DNA from: Orientallactaga sibirica
Lineage: Eukaryota > Chordata > Mammalia > Rodentia > Dipodidae
Assembly (NCBI GenBank): GCA_036365145.1
Contig: JAEOAD010000001.1
Span: forward strand, 105,959,001 to 106,023,000
Reading direction: 5' to 3'
DNA length: 64,000 bases
Both the position numbers and the translations under genes were made by a program. Below are positions 1-11,300 of the stretch, piece after piece. The notes beneath the pieces are model-generated. The model searched no databases, was not told the origin of the DNA, and saw nothing but the letters and a program-made list of their open reading frames with translations. Each line of letters starts with the position of its first letter. Position 1 is the first letter of the stretch.

Positions 1-22
1 CTGTGCCCATACAGATATTTTT

Positions 23-290
23 AAAAAAAAATTTGTTATTTATTTGAGAGAGAGAGAGGCACAGTGGTAGAGAGAGAGAGAATGGGCATGCCAGGTATCC
101 AGCCACTGCAGGTAAACTCCAGACACATGCACCACCTTGTGCATCTGGCTTATGAGGGTTCTGGGAATCAAACCTGGGTCCTTTGGCTTTGCTGGAAAAG
201 TGCCTTAACCTCTATGACATCTCTCCAGCCTCATTTTTAAAAATATTATTTATTTGGGGAGAGAGAGAAAGCCACATAGATCTCTTAAAT
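23..290 (-). mobile_element. B2-like SINE plus adjoining tail fragment
   Basis: The reverse complement starts with the gctggagagatg-type head and ends in a C/T-rich then A/T-rich tail. The main copy covers 23-230. A second truncated tail of the same family follows at 236-290. It lies in NRAP intron 14 and is not expected to be functional. Confidence 0.85.
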
Positions 291-299
291 GAATCCTTG

Positions 300-929
300 C
301 TCCCAGGACCTCAAACTGATGCATTTTTTTTCAGAACACTGAGCCTGTCCACACAAAGGAGCCAGCTGGGCCAGATCATCATTAAATGCCTTCCCCCACA
401 GATTTCATGACTCTGATGGCCTAAGGCCCATGACTCTACCTGGTGACCCATAGTGTGTGGCAGCTTCAGATCCAGAGTCCGCATCCCCACTACCTATGGC
501 ACTCTCAACACGGATCTCCCCCACGGCATCTGGCCTGATCCTCTTGCAGCTGCTCTGCCCTTCCCAGGGACCCCCACCTCGGCCACCACCACAATGTCTC
601 ACCCTTTCTTCTCTGTGCCCTTCTCTATCTGCCTTCAGCTACACTGGCTGCCTTGCATACATGATAGTCCATCTAGGGATTGTGGAACCTCAAGATCACT
701 GGTGCCTATGGGATCATGACCACCAACTGGGAGCAAGGATTAATGCCCAGCTTCACTGTTGAAGACATAGTAAAGGGTGGGGACTGTCCCTCCCAGCTCC
801 AGGAAATGATGACTGTGCATCAGTGTGGGACTCAGGATAGCCCTCTTCTCCAGATACTACAAAGAAACCATAAATCCATGTCATTATGTAAACTACTATA
901 AATCTGAAGGACTGGAAAGTAAGCCAATA
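300..929. other. Intronic stretch, no recognised feature
   Basis: This is NRAP intron 14 sequence of fairly high complexity, with open frames of up to about 100 codons on the plus strand (453-901). I looked for the next NRAP nebulin-repeat exon here on the minus strand and did not find one. The open frames resemble nothing I recognise and have no splice context I would defend. Confidence 0.5.
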
Positions 930-1275
930 ATTTTAAAATTATTCTTTTTAATATGGCGCCCAGTCTGGCCTTGAACTCCTGATCCTCCTGCCTCCACCTG
1001 TTCAGCAAATATCCTACCAGCATGCACCACCAAAACTGGCTTTAAAGTTACTTTTTTTTGGAAACAGTGTATCATGTAGTCCAGGCTACCCTCAAATTTG
1101 TCATGCATTCAAGGATGACTTTGAAGTACTGATCCTTCTACTTTCACCTTCCAGGTACTAGGATTGCAGGAATTCACTACCAAAGCTTGTGTATGTGGTC
1201 CTAGAGATTGAAGCCAGGACTCTGTGCAGGCAGGTAAGCACTCTACCAACTGATCCATATCCTTAGCCTGTAAGT
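930..1275 (-). mobile_element. Old ID/B1 composite SINE
   Basis: Diverged B1 pieces read on the minus strand (gtagtccaggct, ctgggattgcagg-type motifs). They are followed at 1190-1275 by a tRNA-like ID head (motifs of agctgaaccat and caatctct type), giving a B4-like arrangement. Heavily mutated, so older than the B1 and B2 copies elsewhere in the window. Confidence 0.55.
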
Positions 1276-1408
1276 CAATATTTTTAAAATCCAGTGACAC
1301 AAGGAAAACATCCCTAGGGGCCACGCTGGATCCAGTGGTCGCCAGCTCAGCTTGTATATACCAATCCTTCCCCGCACTCCCGTCTTCCTTGCCTATCACA
1401 ACAGCAGC

Positions 1409-1612
1409 TAATAAATCACCAACACAGGGCCCTTACTAGGTGCCTGTCACTATTCCAAATGCTTCCTGCATCCTAACTCATTTAATCCTTCAAGCTATGA
1501 CTATCCCTACTTTGTAATGCAGACACTGAGGTACAGAGACCGAAAGACATTTGCTGAAGATCACCTAGCTAGTAAAGGGGAGAAGCTGTGTTAGAATCCA
1601 AGGTGTCTATCT
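1409..1612 (-). mobile_element. MIR SINE
   Basis: The minus strand of an ancient mammalian-wide MIR. The plus strand shows the usual order: atttaatcc near 1480, then acactgaggtacagag, then gatcacctagctagtaa with the gene-internal core. It is an old shared insertion inside NRAP intron 14. Confidence 0.8.
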
Positions 1613-2840
1613 CACAAGGTGGCTCCTGTGTGATTCTCTTGAGTCTATGCTCCAGAAATCTGGGATGCCTGGTGTGTTTGGGACTATTCCTTATTACTTC
1701 GTAGAAGGAAAAGGCCTTTTCCATAGCCAGAGCCTACCTCATGAAGACAGGGAAATGCATTCCAGGCCTACACAAATGCCTGTTAACCTAACCTCTAGAA
1801 TGGGACCCAGGGATAGTAGAGTGCTTCTAGCACTGGGCCACAGATTATTGTGTTGGGTTTGGAGTAAAGGATAGCATCACTTTGTGCTTTTTCATGAATA
1901 ATTCAAGGAGAAAAGTTTCTGTGTGTTGTGAGTATACAGGGGAGAACTAGGAAACAGAAAACCATTTCAGTGTCAACTATTAATGACATTAGAGCACTGT
2001 GACTTCCTAATGCATTAATTCAGAGGGAAAAATTATCAACTCATAATAGAGTCTATTAGAATTCAGAATTATGCATGATAAAATGTCACAAAAGCCATAT
2101 ATTTTTTAAATGGCACATTCCTTCCTGATAATTCTGCACTAATTATGTCACTGAGCACAATTACTTTTCACTGCAGGACAGAATTAACATTCTTCATGAT
2201 TAATCACAACTTTGCAACATCACAAATGCTTGGCCATGGCTTCAATCTACATTCTAAAGGGGTTGTTTGCTAAAGATAGCAACTCATTGTAATTCTATTA
2301 GTGCTTATAAAAATCTGTCTAAAGGAATGCTTGCTCATTAACGACCCATGCTTCTTTTAATTTCATAGCTATTTTACCACCTTTAAGGCTACCAGATGGT
2401 GAGATCACAATGCTCTTGACAATGAGCTCCTCAGCCTTCCTGAATATTCAAGTCCCTACACTGGGGATGGTAAACGCAAGCTTGTATCAGATCCACGAAG
2501 GCGTGGTACACTAGATCACACACCTTGCAATCCTACACAATTACTGCCCTGGAAGAACTAGAACTTTCTCCACAGTTTTCAACCTTGGGCATCAGTGGGA
2601 ATGGGAGATAGACAAGATGGTAAAGAAAGGGTGATGGGGGTGAATATAAGCAAAGTATACCATTTACATATATGCAAATGCCACAACGAAACACTTTATT
2701 ACATATAATTAATATATGCTAATGAAAACTTGAAAAGCTAAAAAGCTGTGAAAATATTAATGATTTATGTGTCCACACTTCCATATAATGGTTAGAGTTT
2801 TTAAATGGAAGCTGTGTGACAGACACAAATCAACTCTTCT
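1613..2840. other. SINE-free AT-rich intronic block
   Basis: About 1.2 kb of NRAP intron 14 without recent repeats. The part at 1,900-2,400 is AT-rich but not simple sequence, with many octamer and homeobox-like TAAT cores. No exon is seen. It could be a conserved non-coding element, but conservation cannot be judged from one sequence. Confidence 0.4.
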
Positions 2841-2956
2841 GGGGACTGGGGAGATGGCTCAGCTGGTAAGAGAGCTTGCCACACAAACATGAGGGCCTCC
2901 CGGGCTGTAGACCACCAAGATGGACTCCATAGCACCCACATAAAAAGCTGGATATG

Positions 2957-3107
2957 GAGCTGGAGGGATGGCTTAGCAGTTAAGGCATTTGCCTGCAAAG
3001 CCAAAGGACCCAGGTTCGATTCCCCAGGATCTACGTTAGTCACATGCACAAGGGGACCCACACGTCTGGAGTTCGTTTGCAGTGGCTGGAAGGCCCTGGT
3101 GCACCCA

Positions 3108-3140
<33 letters not shown>

Positions 3141-3203
3141 CCTCTTTCTCTGTCAAATAAATAAAAATAAAATACTTTAAATTAAAAAAAAAAAAAAAAA
3201 AAA
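2957..3203 (+). mobile_element. B2-like SINE
   Basis: Complete copy: tRNA-like head with A and B box regions, the tttgcagtggctgg body, a (CT)n tract and a poly-A tail. It is inserted in the older B3-like SINE and directly followed by a B1. Confidence 0.9.
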
Positions 3204-3209
3204 GCTGGA

Positions 3210-3384
3210 GCCGGGCATGGTGGCTCATGCCTTTAATCCCAGCACTCGAGAGGTAGGAGGATCGCAGGGAGTTCAAGGCCACCCTGAGAATACAGAGTGA
3301 GTTCCAGGTCAGCCTGGACTAGAGTGAAACCCTACCTCGAAAAACAAAACAACAAAAAAACAAAACAAACAAACAAAACAAAAC
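3210..3384 (+). mobile_element. B1-like SINE
   Basis: Full B1 monomer beginning gccgggcatggtgg, with tttaatcccagcactc, gaattcc-type and tcagcctgg motifs, and an (A/C)-rich tail of aaaac units. Confidence 0.9.
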
Positions 3385-3949
3385 CTGGATATGGCCATAC
3401 ATCCCCATAACCCCAGTCCTGTGGTGAGCAGAGACTAGAGAATCACTGGGGCTCTCTGGTCAGTCTGAGCAAAACCAGCAGCTCTGCATCCAGAGAAAGA
3501 CTCTGTCTCAAAGAAATATGAGGTTGAGTATAGAGGAAGATGCCTGATGTTCTCTTTTGGCCTCCACATGCATGAATATAGGGCATGTGCATCTGTATAC
3601 ATACATGTACATACATCATACATGCATGCACACAAGCAAAAAGTATTTCTGGGACTGGATGTGGCTCACATGCTGCCAGTTTAGAAGCTATCCCTAAACT
3701 CAATATGTCTATTTCTGTCGAGTTTCATTCTGGCTGGCTACATATCAAGTATGCAGTTTGAGCCTACAAATACCAATTAGCAGACCACGTTCCAGTGGAA
3801 AGACTTAGCTGCTGGGATCAATCTCATTGTGTCTGTACTGTTGATCAGGTTTTGTTTCCACAATTCTACTGCAAAAGCACATACTCATGGTTTTGTTTGT
3901 AGCTGGTAAGTGTCCTAGGTAATGTCTGGAGTCAAAAAAAGAAAGGAAG

Positions 3950-4160
3950 GGCTGGAGAGATGGCTTAGTGGTTAAGGCGCTTGCCTGTGATCATAAGGAC
4001 CCAGGTTCGACTCTCCAGAACCCATGTAAGCCACATGCACAAGGTGACACATGCATCTGGAGTGGCTGGAGGCCCTGGCACACTCATTCTCTCTACATAT
4101 CTGTCTCTTTCTCTCAAATAAATAATCTAAAAAATTTACAAATATTTAAAAAAGAAAAAA
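3950..4160 (+). mobile_element. B2-like SINE with target duplication
   Basis: Typical head, body and tail. The flanks aaaaaagaaaggaagg occur on both sides (about 3934-3949 and 4155-4170), a target-site duplication of at least 14 bp from L1-type retrotransposition. Confidence 0.9.
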
Positions 4161-4434
4161 GAAAGGAAGGAACTTCAGCAGTGGCTGAGCTTAAGTTTGA
4201 GTCTCATTAAAGTGAAATGAGCAAGCCAACCCAGCAAAACTTCCTGGAAAAAGGATAAGAAACATAGTGGCCCCTTATACCCTATGACTTCCCATTCCCT
4301 GGCTCATTACACTTTTGAAAATCCCCTTCCCCTCAGTAGACTAATGTTTGGCCACTATTGTCCCTCAAGGTCCTGGCCACTGTCTTAGCCCTAGCGGAAC
4401 CCCATTGCTCCTACTCTGAGCAAAAAAGAGACGT

Positions 4435-4595
4435 GCCGGGTGTGGTGGCACACGCTTTTAATCCCAGCATTCGGGAGGCAAAGGTAGGAGGATCTCCATG
4501 AGTTTGAGGGCGCCCTGAGATTACATAGTGAATTCCAGGTCAGCCTGGGCCAGAGTGAGACCCTATGTTGAAAAACCAAAAAATGAAAAAACCAA
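4435..4595 (+). mobile_element. B1-like SINE
   Basis: B1 monomer starting gccgggtgtggtggc, with an A-rich tail. Similar agagacgtg flanks lie on both sides. Confidence 0.9.
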
Positions 4596-5189
4596 AAAGA
4601 GAGAAAGAGAGAGAGAGACGTGAGGACCTATCTACCAGAAGGAAAACCCAAGTCAGTGGAATTGTGCTAACCCTCAAAGAAAATGAAGCTGTAGCAGAGT
4701 GATTTGCTAAATTCCTGACTGCAGATTGCCTTCTCTAAGAACTATGACACCAACTGATTTCTAAAACAGTATATGACTTTTTACCTTTTTCTTTGTACTT
4801 TTCTATATTTTCTATAGAAAACACATAGTAAAACTCTTGTGACCACAAAACAATTAATTTACTCAGTTGCATTATTTTGTTTGGGATGTCAAACCATAAA
4901 TAAACCCACTGCTATAACCATTAAGGGATGTATCTACCTATCACCTAGCTAATCTATCTATTTTTACCAATATGCTCAACTTATATTCATTTCATTTTAC
5001 TCCATTCCCTCTTAAACATGCTGGATGCCAGATTTTCTTTTTAAGAGTCATCATTGTTATGGAACAATTACTATAAATGTGCCCAGCAGATGTAACCCTC
5101 CAAATTCTAAGAGGAGAAACTGAACTTTAAGACATTTTGAAAACAAAGTCAGAGTTGTCCACATTTTTACATCAAAAACCCAAGTTTTG
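4596..5189. other. Intronic stretch, no recognised feature
   Basis: AT-rich unique sequence of NRAP intron 14. I see no exon, RNA gene or repeat family here. Confidence 0.5.
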
Positions 5190-5439
5190 GGCTGGAGAGA
5201 TGGCTTAGCAGTTAAGGCGTTTGCCTGTGAAGCCTAAGGACCCCAGTTCGATTCTCCAGGTCCCACGTAAGCCAGATGCACAAGGGGGGGCGCACACGTC
5301 TGGAGTTCCTTTGCAATGGCCGGAGGCCCTGGTGTGCCCGTTCTCACTCTTCTTCTCTCTTTTTCCCTCTCTCTGTCTCTAATAAATAAATAAATAAAAA
5401 TACAATTTTTAAAAAAATTAAAAACTTTATTTAAAAAAA
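5190..5439 (+). mobile_element. B2-like SINE
   Basis: Complete copy. The short flank aagttttgg is duplicated on both sides, and the tail is (TAAA)n. Confidence 0.9.
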
Positions 5440-5444
5440 GTTTT

Positions 5445-5790
5445 GGGGCTCTGTGGTGAAAACACTCACTACACAAGCATGAGGGCCTCCATTTAACGCC
5501 CAGCACCCACATAAAAACAAACTGGGCGTGGTCAGGCATGCCTGTAACCCCAGTTCTGTGTGGGGAAGGTTGAAGAATCACTGGGTTCACTGGTCAGGCA
5601 ATCTGGCTGAGACAATGTCCACTCCAGGGTCAATGAGAGACTATCTCAGGGAAACAATGTAGCAGGGAGGTAGAGAAGGAAGGACACCCACACTCTCCTC
5701 TGGCCTCTACACACATACACATGTGGCACATGCATATGTACACATACATACTACACATGCCAAAAATAAAATAAAATAAAAGGAAAGAAG
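5445..5790 (+). mobile_element. Older dimeric SINE (B3-like)
   Basis: Same family as the copy at 2841: tRNA-like head, cctgtaaccccagttct body, cctctggcctcta segment, CA-rich then (AAAAT)n tail. It ends about 190 bp from NRAP exon 14. Confidence 0.6.
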
Positions 5791-5978
5791 AAAGGAAAAA
5801 CAGAAGAAGAAAAGGCAAGTTTCCAACCTTGCACGAATGGACTTCTTGGGGAAGACCAGTCCCCGTTTCCTATTCTCTAGAACCATCTGTCAGTGGATGG
5901 AAGGGTTTCTTCTTCACTCACTCTACAGGAATGAAGTGTCAAGTGAACAAGCGAAGGGGTCATCAATGTGGGACTTAC

Positions 5979-6083
5979 ATCTTTCAAGGGAACCAGCTTC
6001 ATTGTTGTTTGATAGGCTGGAGTAAGGGTGGCTGGGTAGTTGTAGTCCACAATGTCATGCTTGTAGTCAGCCTTGTAGGCAAC
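5979..6083 (-). CDS. NRAP: NRAP exon 14 (residues 442-476)
   Basis: 105 nt, one nebulin repeat, beginning [20 protein letters not shown] and ending LVPLKD. Acceptor ggcttcag is at 6084-6085, and donor gtaagt follows base 5979. It is the last NRAP exon visible; the next intron runs at least 5.98 kb to the window edge. Phase 0 on both sides. Confidence 0.97.
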
Positions 6084-6576
6084 CTGAAGCCCAAAGAAAG
6101 AGAATTCAACCCCCTCTTTCTCTTGACCAGATTTGAATATCATAAGAAATACTTTTAAATAGCCAGAAACAAAATTAATTCACATTCATCACCTCTAAGG
6201 AAATTACATTATGTTCACACTTTTGCCTTTAACTAATTTGAATTCTTCTTAATTAGTCCAAAATTAGTTAACTTCCATCTGCAACACGTTTATTTTATCT
6301 TTCTTTTTAAATTATGAGACTCCTCATTTTTGTTAAAAATGAGAACTTAGATGGTGTGGTAGTTTGAATAGATGCCTCCCCCATCCCCCAGTATATTCAG
6401 TGTTTTATTAGTTTGTAGTTTGGATCTGCAGCTACCTGGCTGGAGGAGGTGTCACTGGGCAGTCTAGCCCTAAGGTGTGGTGGTGGTGATGGGTTTGAGA
6501 TTAGAATCTAAAGATATGCAAGGTGTGCCTTGCAGGAGTCCTGAAGTGTACTGTGTGGTGTGGCTTTTGGCTTGGG

Positions 6577-6626
<50 letters not shown>

Positions 6627-8273
6627 TTGCTCCTTTAAGATGGAGCAAACTTCTTCTGCCATTATGGAACTTCCCCTGGATCTGTAAGCTTCAATAAATC
6701 CTTTCCTTCCCTAACTGTGCCTGGCCTGGAAGTTCATCTCAGCGAACCTGAAGCGGTCTGCTACACACGGGTATATAATGGAAGTACTTCTTGGCCAACT
6801 CCAAGAAAATAAATGAAAAATTAAAGTCTGCAGAACAGTGCTGGGAAAGTGGCTCATTGGGTAAGAATACTTGTTGGGCAAGCATGAAGATCTGAGTTTG
6901 ACCAGGAGTGTCCATATAAGAAGCCCAGCATTGGCCATGCCCCCCTGTAACCCAGTCCTGAAATGGACAGAGACAGGAAAATCAATGGAGCTTGGTGGTC
7001 AGCCACTCTGTCCAAAGATGGCAGCACTGGGCTCAAGAAAACAATGCAGAAGAGTGATATTGTATTCTGGTCTCTGTCCTTGTGTGCATAAAGTATACAC
7101 AACTACACACACACACACATATATATCACATACAGAGACATATACATCTGACATACACATGCATATATGTGCATATACATCATATAAATGCTAGACACAT
7201 CCATCTCATACACACACTCACACAAATCTCTACAATATTTCAATTTTTTTCTGACAGTAAAATCTGATGTCCCAGGAAGATAAAACACTTATATATTTTA
7301 AATATGAAATAAATTTTCTTTAAAGATTCTTTATTTCCAAGATTTGCAAACCTGTGAACTGGATTGATGGAGGAAAAGAAATTAATAGACTCCTAATTGA
7401 TTTGGCTATGTCATTACTGTGCTGGACCACAGTGTATCATCAATAAATGCAATGAGTAAATAAACTTTCCAACCAATATATCAACTCCAAATATGTCACA
7501 AATGCTTTGGGATCCCAAACAATTTCAAATAGAAATTGTACTCATCCATTTCTCTTTATCTTTCAGATAATTTTTATCATGCTGGATCAATTATAGAAAA
7601 CTAAGATTAAAAAATGGAATATTGGGCTGGACAGATGGCTTAGCAGTTAAAGCACATGCCTGCAAAGCCTAAGGACCCAGATTCTATTCTCTGGTTCCCA
7701 CATAAGCCAGATGTTCATGGTGGCACATGTGTCTGGAGTTTGTTTGAAGTGGCTAGAGGCCCTGGCATGCCCATTCTCTCTGTCTCTCCTCCTCTCTCTG
7801 TCTCTAATAAATAAAATTTAAAAAATAAATAAAATAAAATAAATAGATTTAAAAGAAATGGAGCCTCTGAAATACTTGAGTTTTTATTTTATTCTATTTT
7901 TTTTTTTTACAAATCTTTGGTTGTATTGGTTAACATTTAGAAATCTGTATGGGTCTGTCTTTGCAGATCAGAACACAAATATTTTTTAAAGGGAGTTTGA
8001 AAAATTGGGGTAGAGAGATTGTTCAGTTGGTAAAGTGCTTCCCTTGCAAGTGTGAGAACCTGAGTTGAGTCCACAGAACCCTCACTAAGGTACGGTGATA
8101 GGTGCTTATGATCGCTGGGGAGGTGAAGAGAGTCACCGGTCAGATCCCTGGGTCCCTGGTCAGCCAGCCTAGCCTAATTAGATGATTTACAGGCCAGTGA
8201 AAGACTCTGTCCCAAAAAAGGTGGGTAACATTCCTGAGGACAAACACCAAAGGTTGTCCATTTGCCTTCCCAT

Positions 8274-8315
<42 letters not shown>

Positions 8316-11300
8316 CACACCATACCACACCACACACACAAAGACACAGCTGAGTTGACTCCCACAGGTCTTCACACAAAACACTCACGTTGCTAGCCAG
8401 ATTGCCAACTTTGAGAGCATGGAGGGTGCGTCTGTCCATGCCAACTCCTTCATAGTGGCCTCGCATCTGGTTCTGGTAGTTTTCTTTATATTTATTCTGC
8501 ATGGAAATATAAAACCTTCAATGAAAACTTCCTAACTAGTTCAAGAGAAATTGCTCATCTGAATGGACTAATGATTCAACTACTGAATTTAAAAAAAAAA
8601 AAAAAGAAGCAAACTTTTTTTTTAACAGCTTAAAAATTTCAAGCAAGCACAAGAACTTGGAGTAAGACAGGCAGACAAGCACATAGTGACAGAGGGTCTG
8701 ATGGGCAATGGGAGCACCAAGCAGACTGGATGTTGGTTTGTTTGCTTTTACATTTTCAAATTTAAATTTACCAGGTTTCTCTATTGTGATAATTTATCCT
8801 GAGAGTGTGGAGCTTGTCAATAGACAATCAATGGAGAAGCATGGGTTGTATCGTCAGCTTCCACAGGCCCTGGGCAGCAGCTGGTAGAAGCACTCTATAT
8901 ATTACCTCCAGCTCTAAATACAGTCAGTCCTCTGTATCCATGGGATCCATATGCAGGGATTCAACCAACTACAGGTTGAAAATGTTCACTAAACAAGGTT
9001 GCATCTGTACTAAACATGTGCTGACTTTTTTGTCATTGTTCCTTAAAAAATTCAGCATAATAGCTATATACATATATATATCATTGTGTTGGATATTATA
9101 AGTAATCTAGAGATGATTTAAAGTGTATATGAAGTTATAAGTAACTTTGGTAGCTGAGAATTTTGTATCAGCTAAGAGGGGTACTAAGGGATGGGTATTG
9201 AGGGATAGCTATATATGAAGAATAAAATGTGAGGTTTGTCCAATTTTATGAAATAAAAAAAAATCAGTCACTATGGACACCATGTGTAGCAATGAATTAT
9301 ATCCCAAAGATCACTCATCAAAGAAAAAGACAATCAAAATGGAATGGATCCCTTCAAAACTTCTCCAAGAATGTCCAAATTTTGAAATGTGACCCTGGCA
9401 TATGTCTGGTCATATGCAGGATGGGAAAGTAATGGCAGCTCCCTGGATGGTTGTGAGGGCTCAGTGAGATCATGTGTTAACTACAAAGTGCAAAGTCACA
9501 TTGAAAAGGAATGCATCACGCTCAGTCGGGCTCCCTCACTAACATTCATCACCAGAAGCAGATCCCATGCTACACAGAATGAAAAGAACAGAGAGGGGCC
9601 GGGGGGATGGCTTAGTGGTTAAGGTGCTTGCCTGTGAAGCCTAAGAACCCAGGTTCAATTCCCCAGTACCCATGTAAGCCAGATGCACATGCATGGCACA
9701 TGCATCTGGAGTTTGTTTGCAGAGGCTAGAGGCCATGGCATGCCCATTCTCAGTCTCCCTCCCTCTCCTTCTCTATAATAAATAAAATAAAATAAAAATA
9801 TTAAAAAATAAAATAAGAGAGGGGCTAGAGAGATGGCTCAGCAGTTATTGTGCTTTCCTGCAAAGCCTAAGGACCTAGGTTTGATTCCCCAGTACCCACA
9901 TAAAGCCAGATTCACAAGGTGGCACATGCATCTGGAGTTTGTTTGCATGGCCAGAGGCCCTGGCACACGCATTCTCTCATTCTCAATCTCTCTCAAAGAA
10001 ATAAATATTAAAGTTAAAATTTTTAAAAAAAGAACACAGAGGACAGGTCCTTTCCTGGAGACTCAAAATTACACAAAGGGAAGAAATAGGAGGTCAGGGT
10101 AGGTGACAGCATTTGACAATACGCAGACCAATCCCAGCAGGCAAACAATCAAAACTTCTAGGTACTGGTGTTTGGGATGGCATGCTCCTCCAAGACTCAG
10201 GGATAAGGTCACAAAAAAATCATCTCTTAAGAGATCTAGAAGGTAAGCTCACAAAAGATGCCCAAATACTTAGGTATCATCAACTCAACTCACATCACTG
10301 GTGAATTTTGAGATCTTGCTCACATTCCTGAACTGCGGTGTCTCACAGTAGTTGATGCTGTGACCTTTACTATTTTCTAGATCCTTCTTATACTCCACCT
10401 TGAAAACCAAAACACCAGACGCTCAATAAAACCAAGTCTGAAGCCTTCCTTGGGGGGAAAAAAAAAAACAAAAAAAACACCCAAGCCATGCTTGAAATAT
10501 TTTTACAAAACTTTCAACTCAACATTTTAAAATGCCGGGCACTTGGCACTGAAAGTATGTGTTTTTTATAAAAACAAATAAAATAATAATAGGTTTCATG
10601 CTCAAAATTACAAATATATAGTTCTTTTCAATAACAGACATTAGAATACTTCACATAGCTCAAAACCAATAAAATGGTGACTGGGAGTATAGCTTGATGA
10701 TAGAAGATGTGCCCCATGTGGGGGCCTGGGCTACTCAGGGTGAAATGTCTTGAAACTGACTATGAGATGTCCAGACTTGTGGTCACTCTGTTTCTTGAAG
10801 GAGAGTTTATTTCATGGAGGCATCTATTTGTAGAAAGCTTTTCCACTGTGCATTCTGATGCATGCACTTCTCTGTATGCACACTTCCATGGAACATAACA
10901 GAATACTTTCCGAGGGACTATATGAAGGAGCCCATGCTGACGAAGAGCATCCTTAATTTTAAATAGGTTGACTATTTGAAGTCCCCGGGTGTCTGGAGGG
11001 AGATGTGAGGCTACTGTGTGATTAGGTTCTAATTCTATAAATATAGCTTAATATCCATATATTCAGTTACTTAGTCACATAGAAAAGTGCCAAAATGTTG
11101 ACAGTGCTATTTCTGGGTGGTTGAGCCACCTAACCCAGTAGGCTGGTTCCACTTCTGTCTCTGAGATCTTTACAAACCAGACATTTCCTTTTTCTAGAAT
11201 GATGACAAAGTGATGGTCTAATAATTGCAAAGGTCCCATCTAGAGTTAATAAAATGTTAATAAAATGACCTACTATGTATTTCAGGCTTTGCCAGCCACA

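Larger units (their letters stand above)
2841..3640 (+). mobile_element. Older dimeric tRNA-derived SINE (B3-like), interrupted
   Basis: An older tRNA-headed SINE begins at 2841 (ggggactggggagatggctc). It is broken at 2957 by younger SINEs and resumes at 3385 with the tgtaacccc-like body, tctggcctcca-like segment and CA/TA-rich tail. The sequence ctggatatgg flanks the inserted block on both sides as a target duplication. Confidence 0.65.

Noticed and set aside
2957..3040. tRNA-like A and B boxes as tRNA genes
   Set aside because: They belong to the heads of B2-like, ID and B3-like SINEs. No full cloverleaf with a proper anticodon arm was seen.
3968..4210. Many 60-100-codon open frames over SINEs, such as this one
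   Set aside because: They translate B1 or B2-like consensus in various frames and recur at every SINE. They are not genes.
1..5978. NRAP exon 15
   Set aside because: No minus-strand segment with splice sites and a nebulin-repeat translation was found, so intron 14 appears to extend past the left edge.
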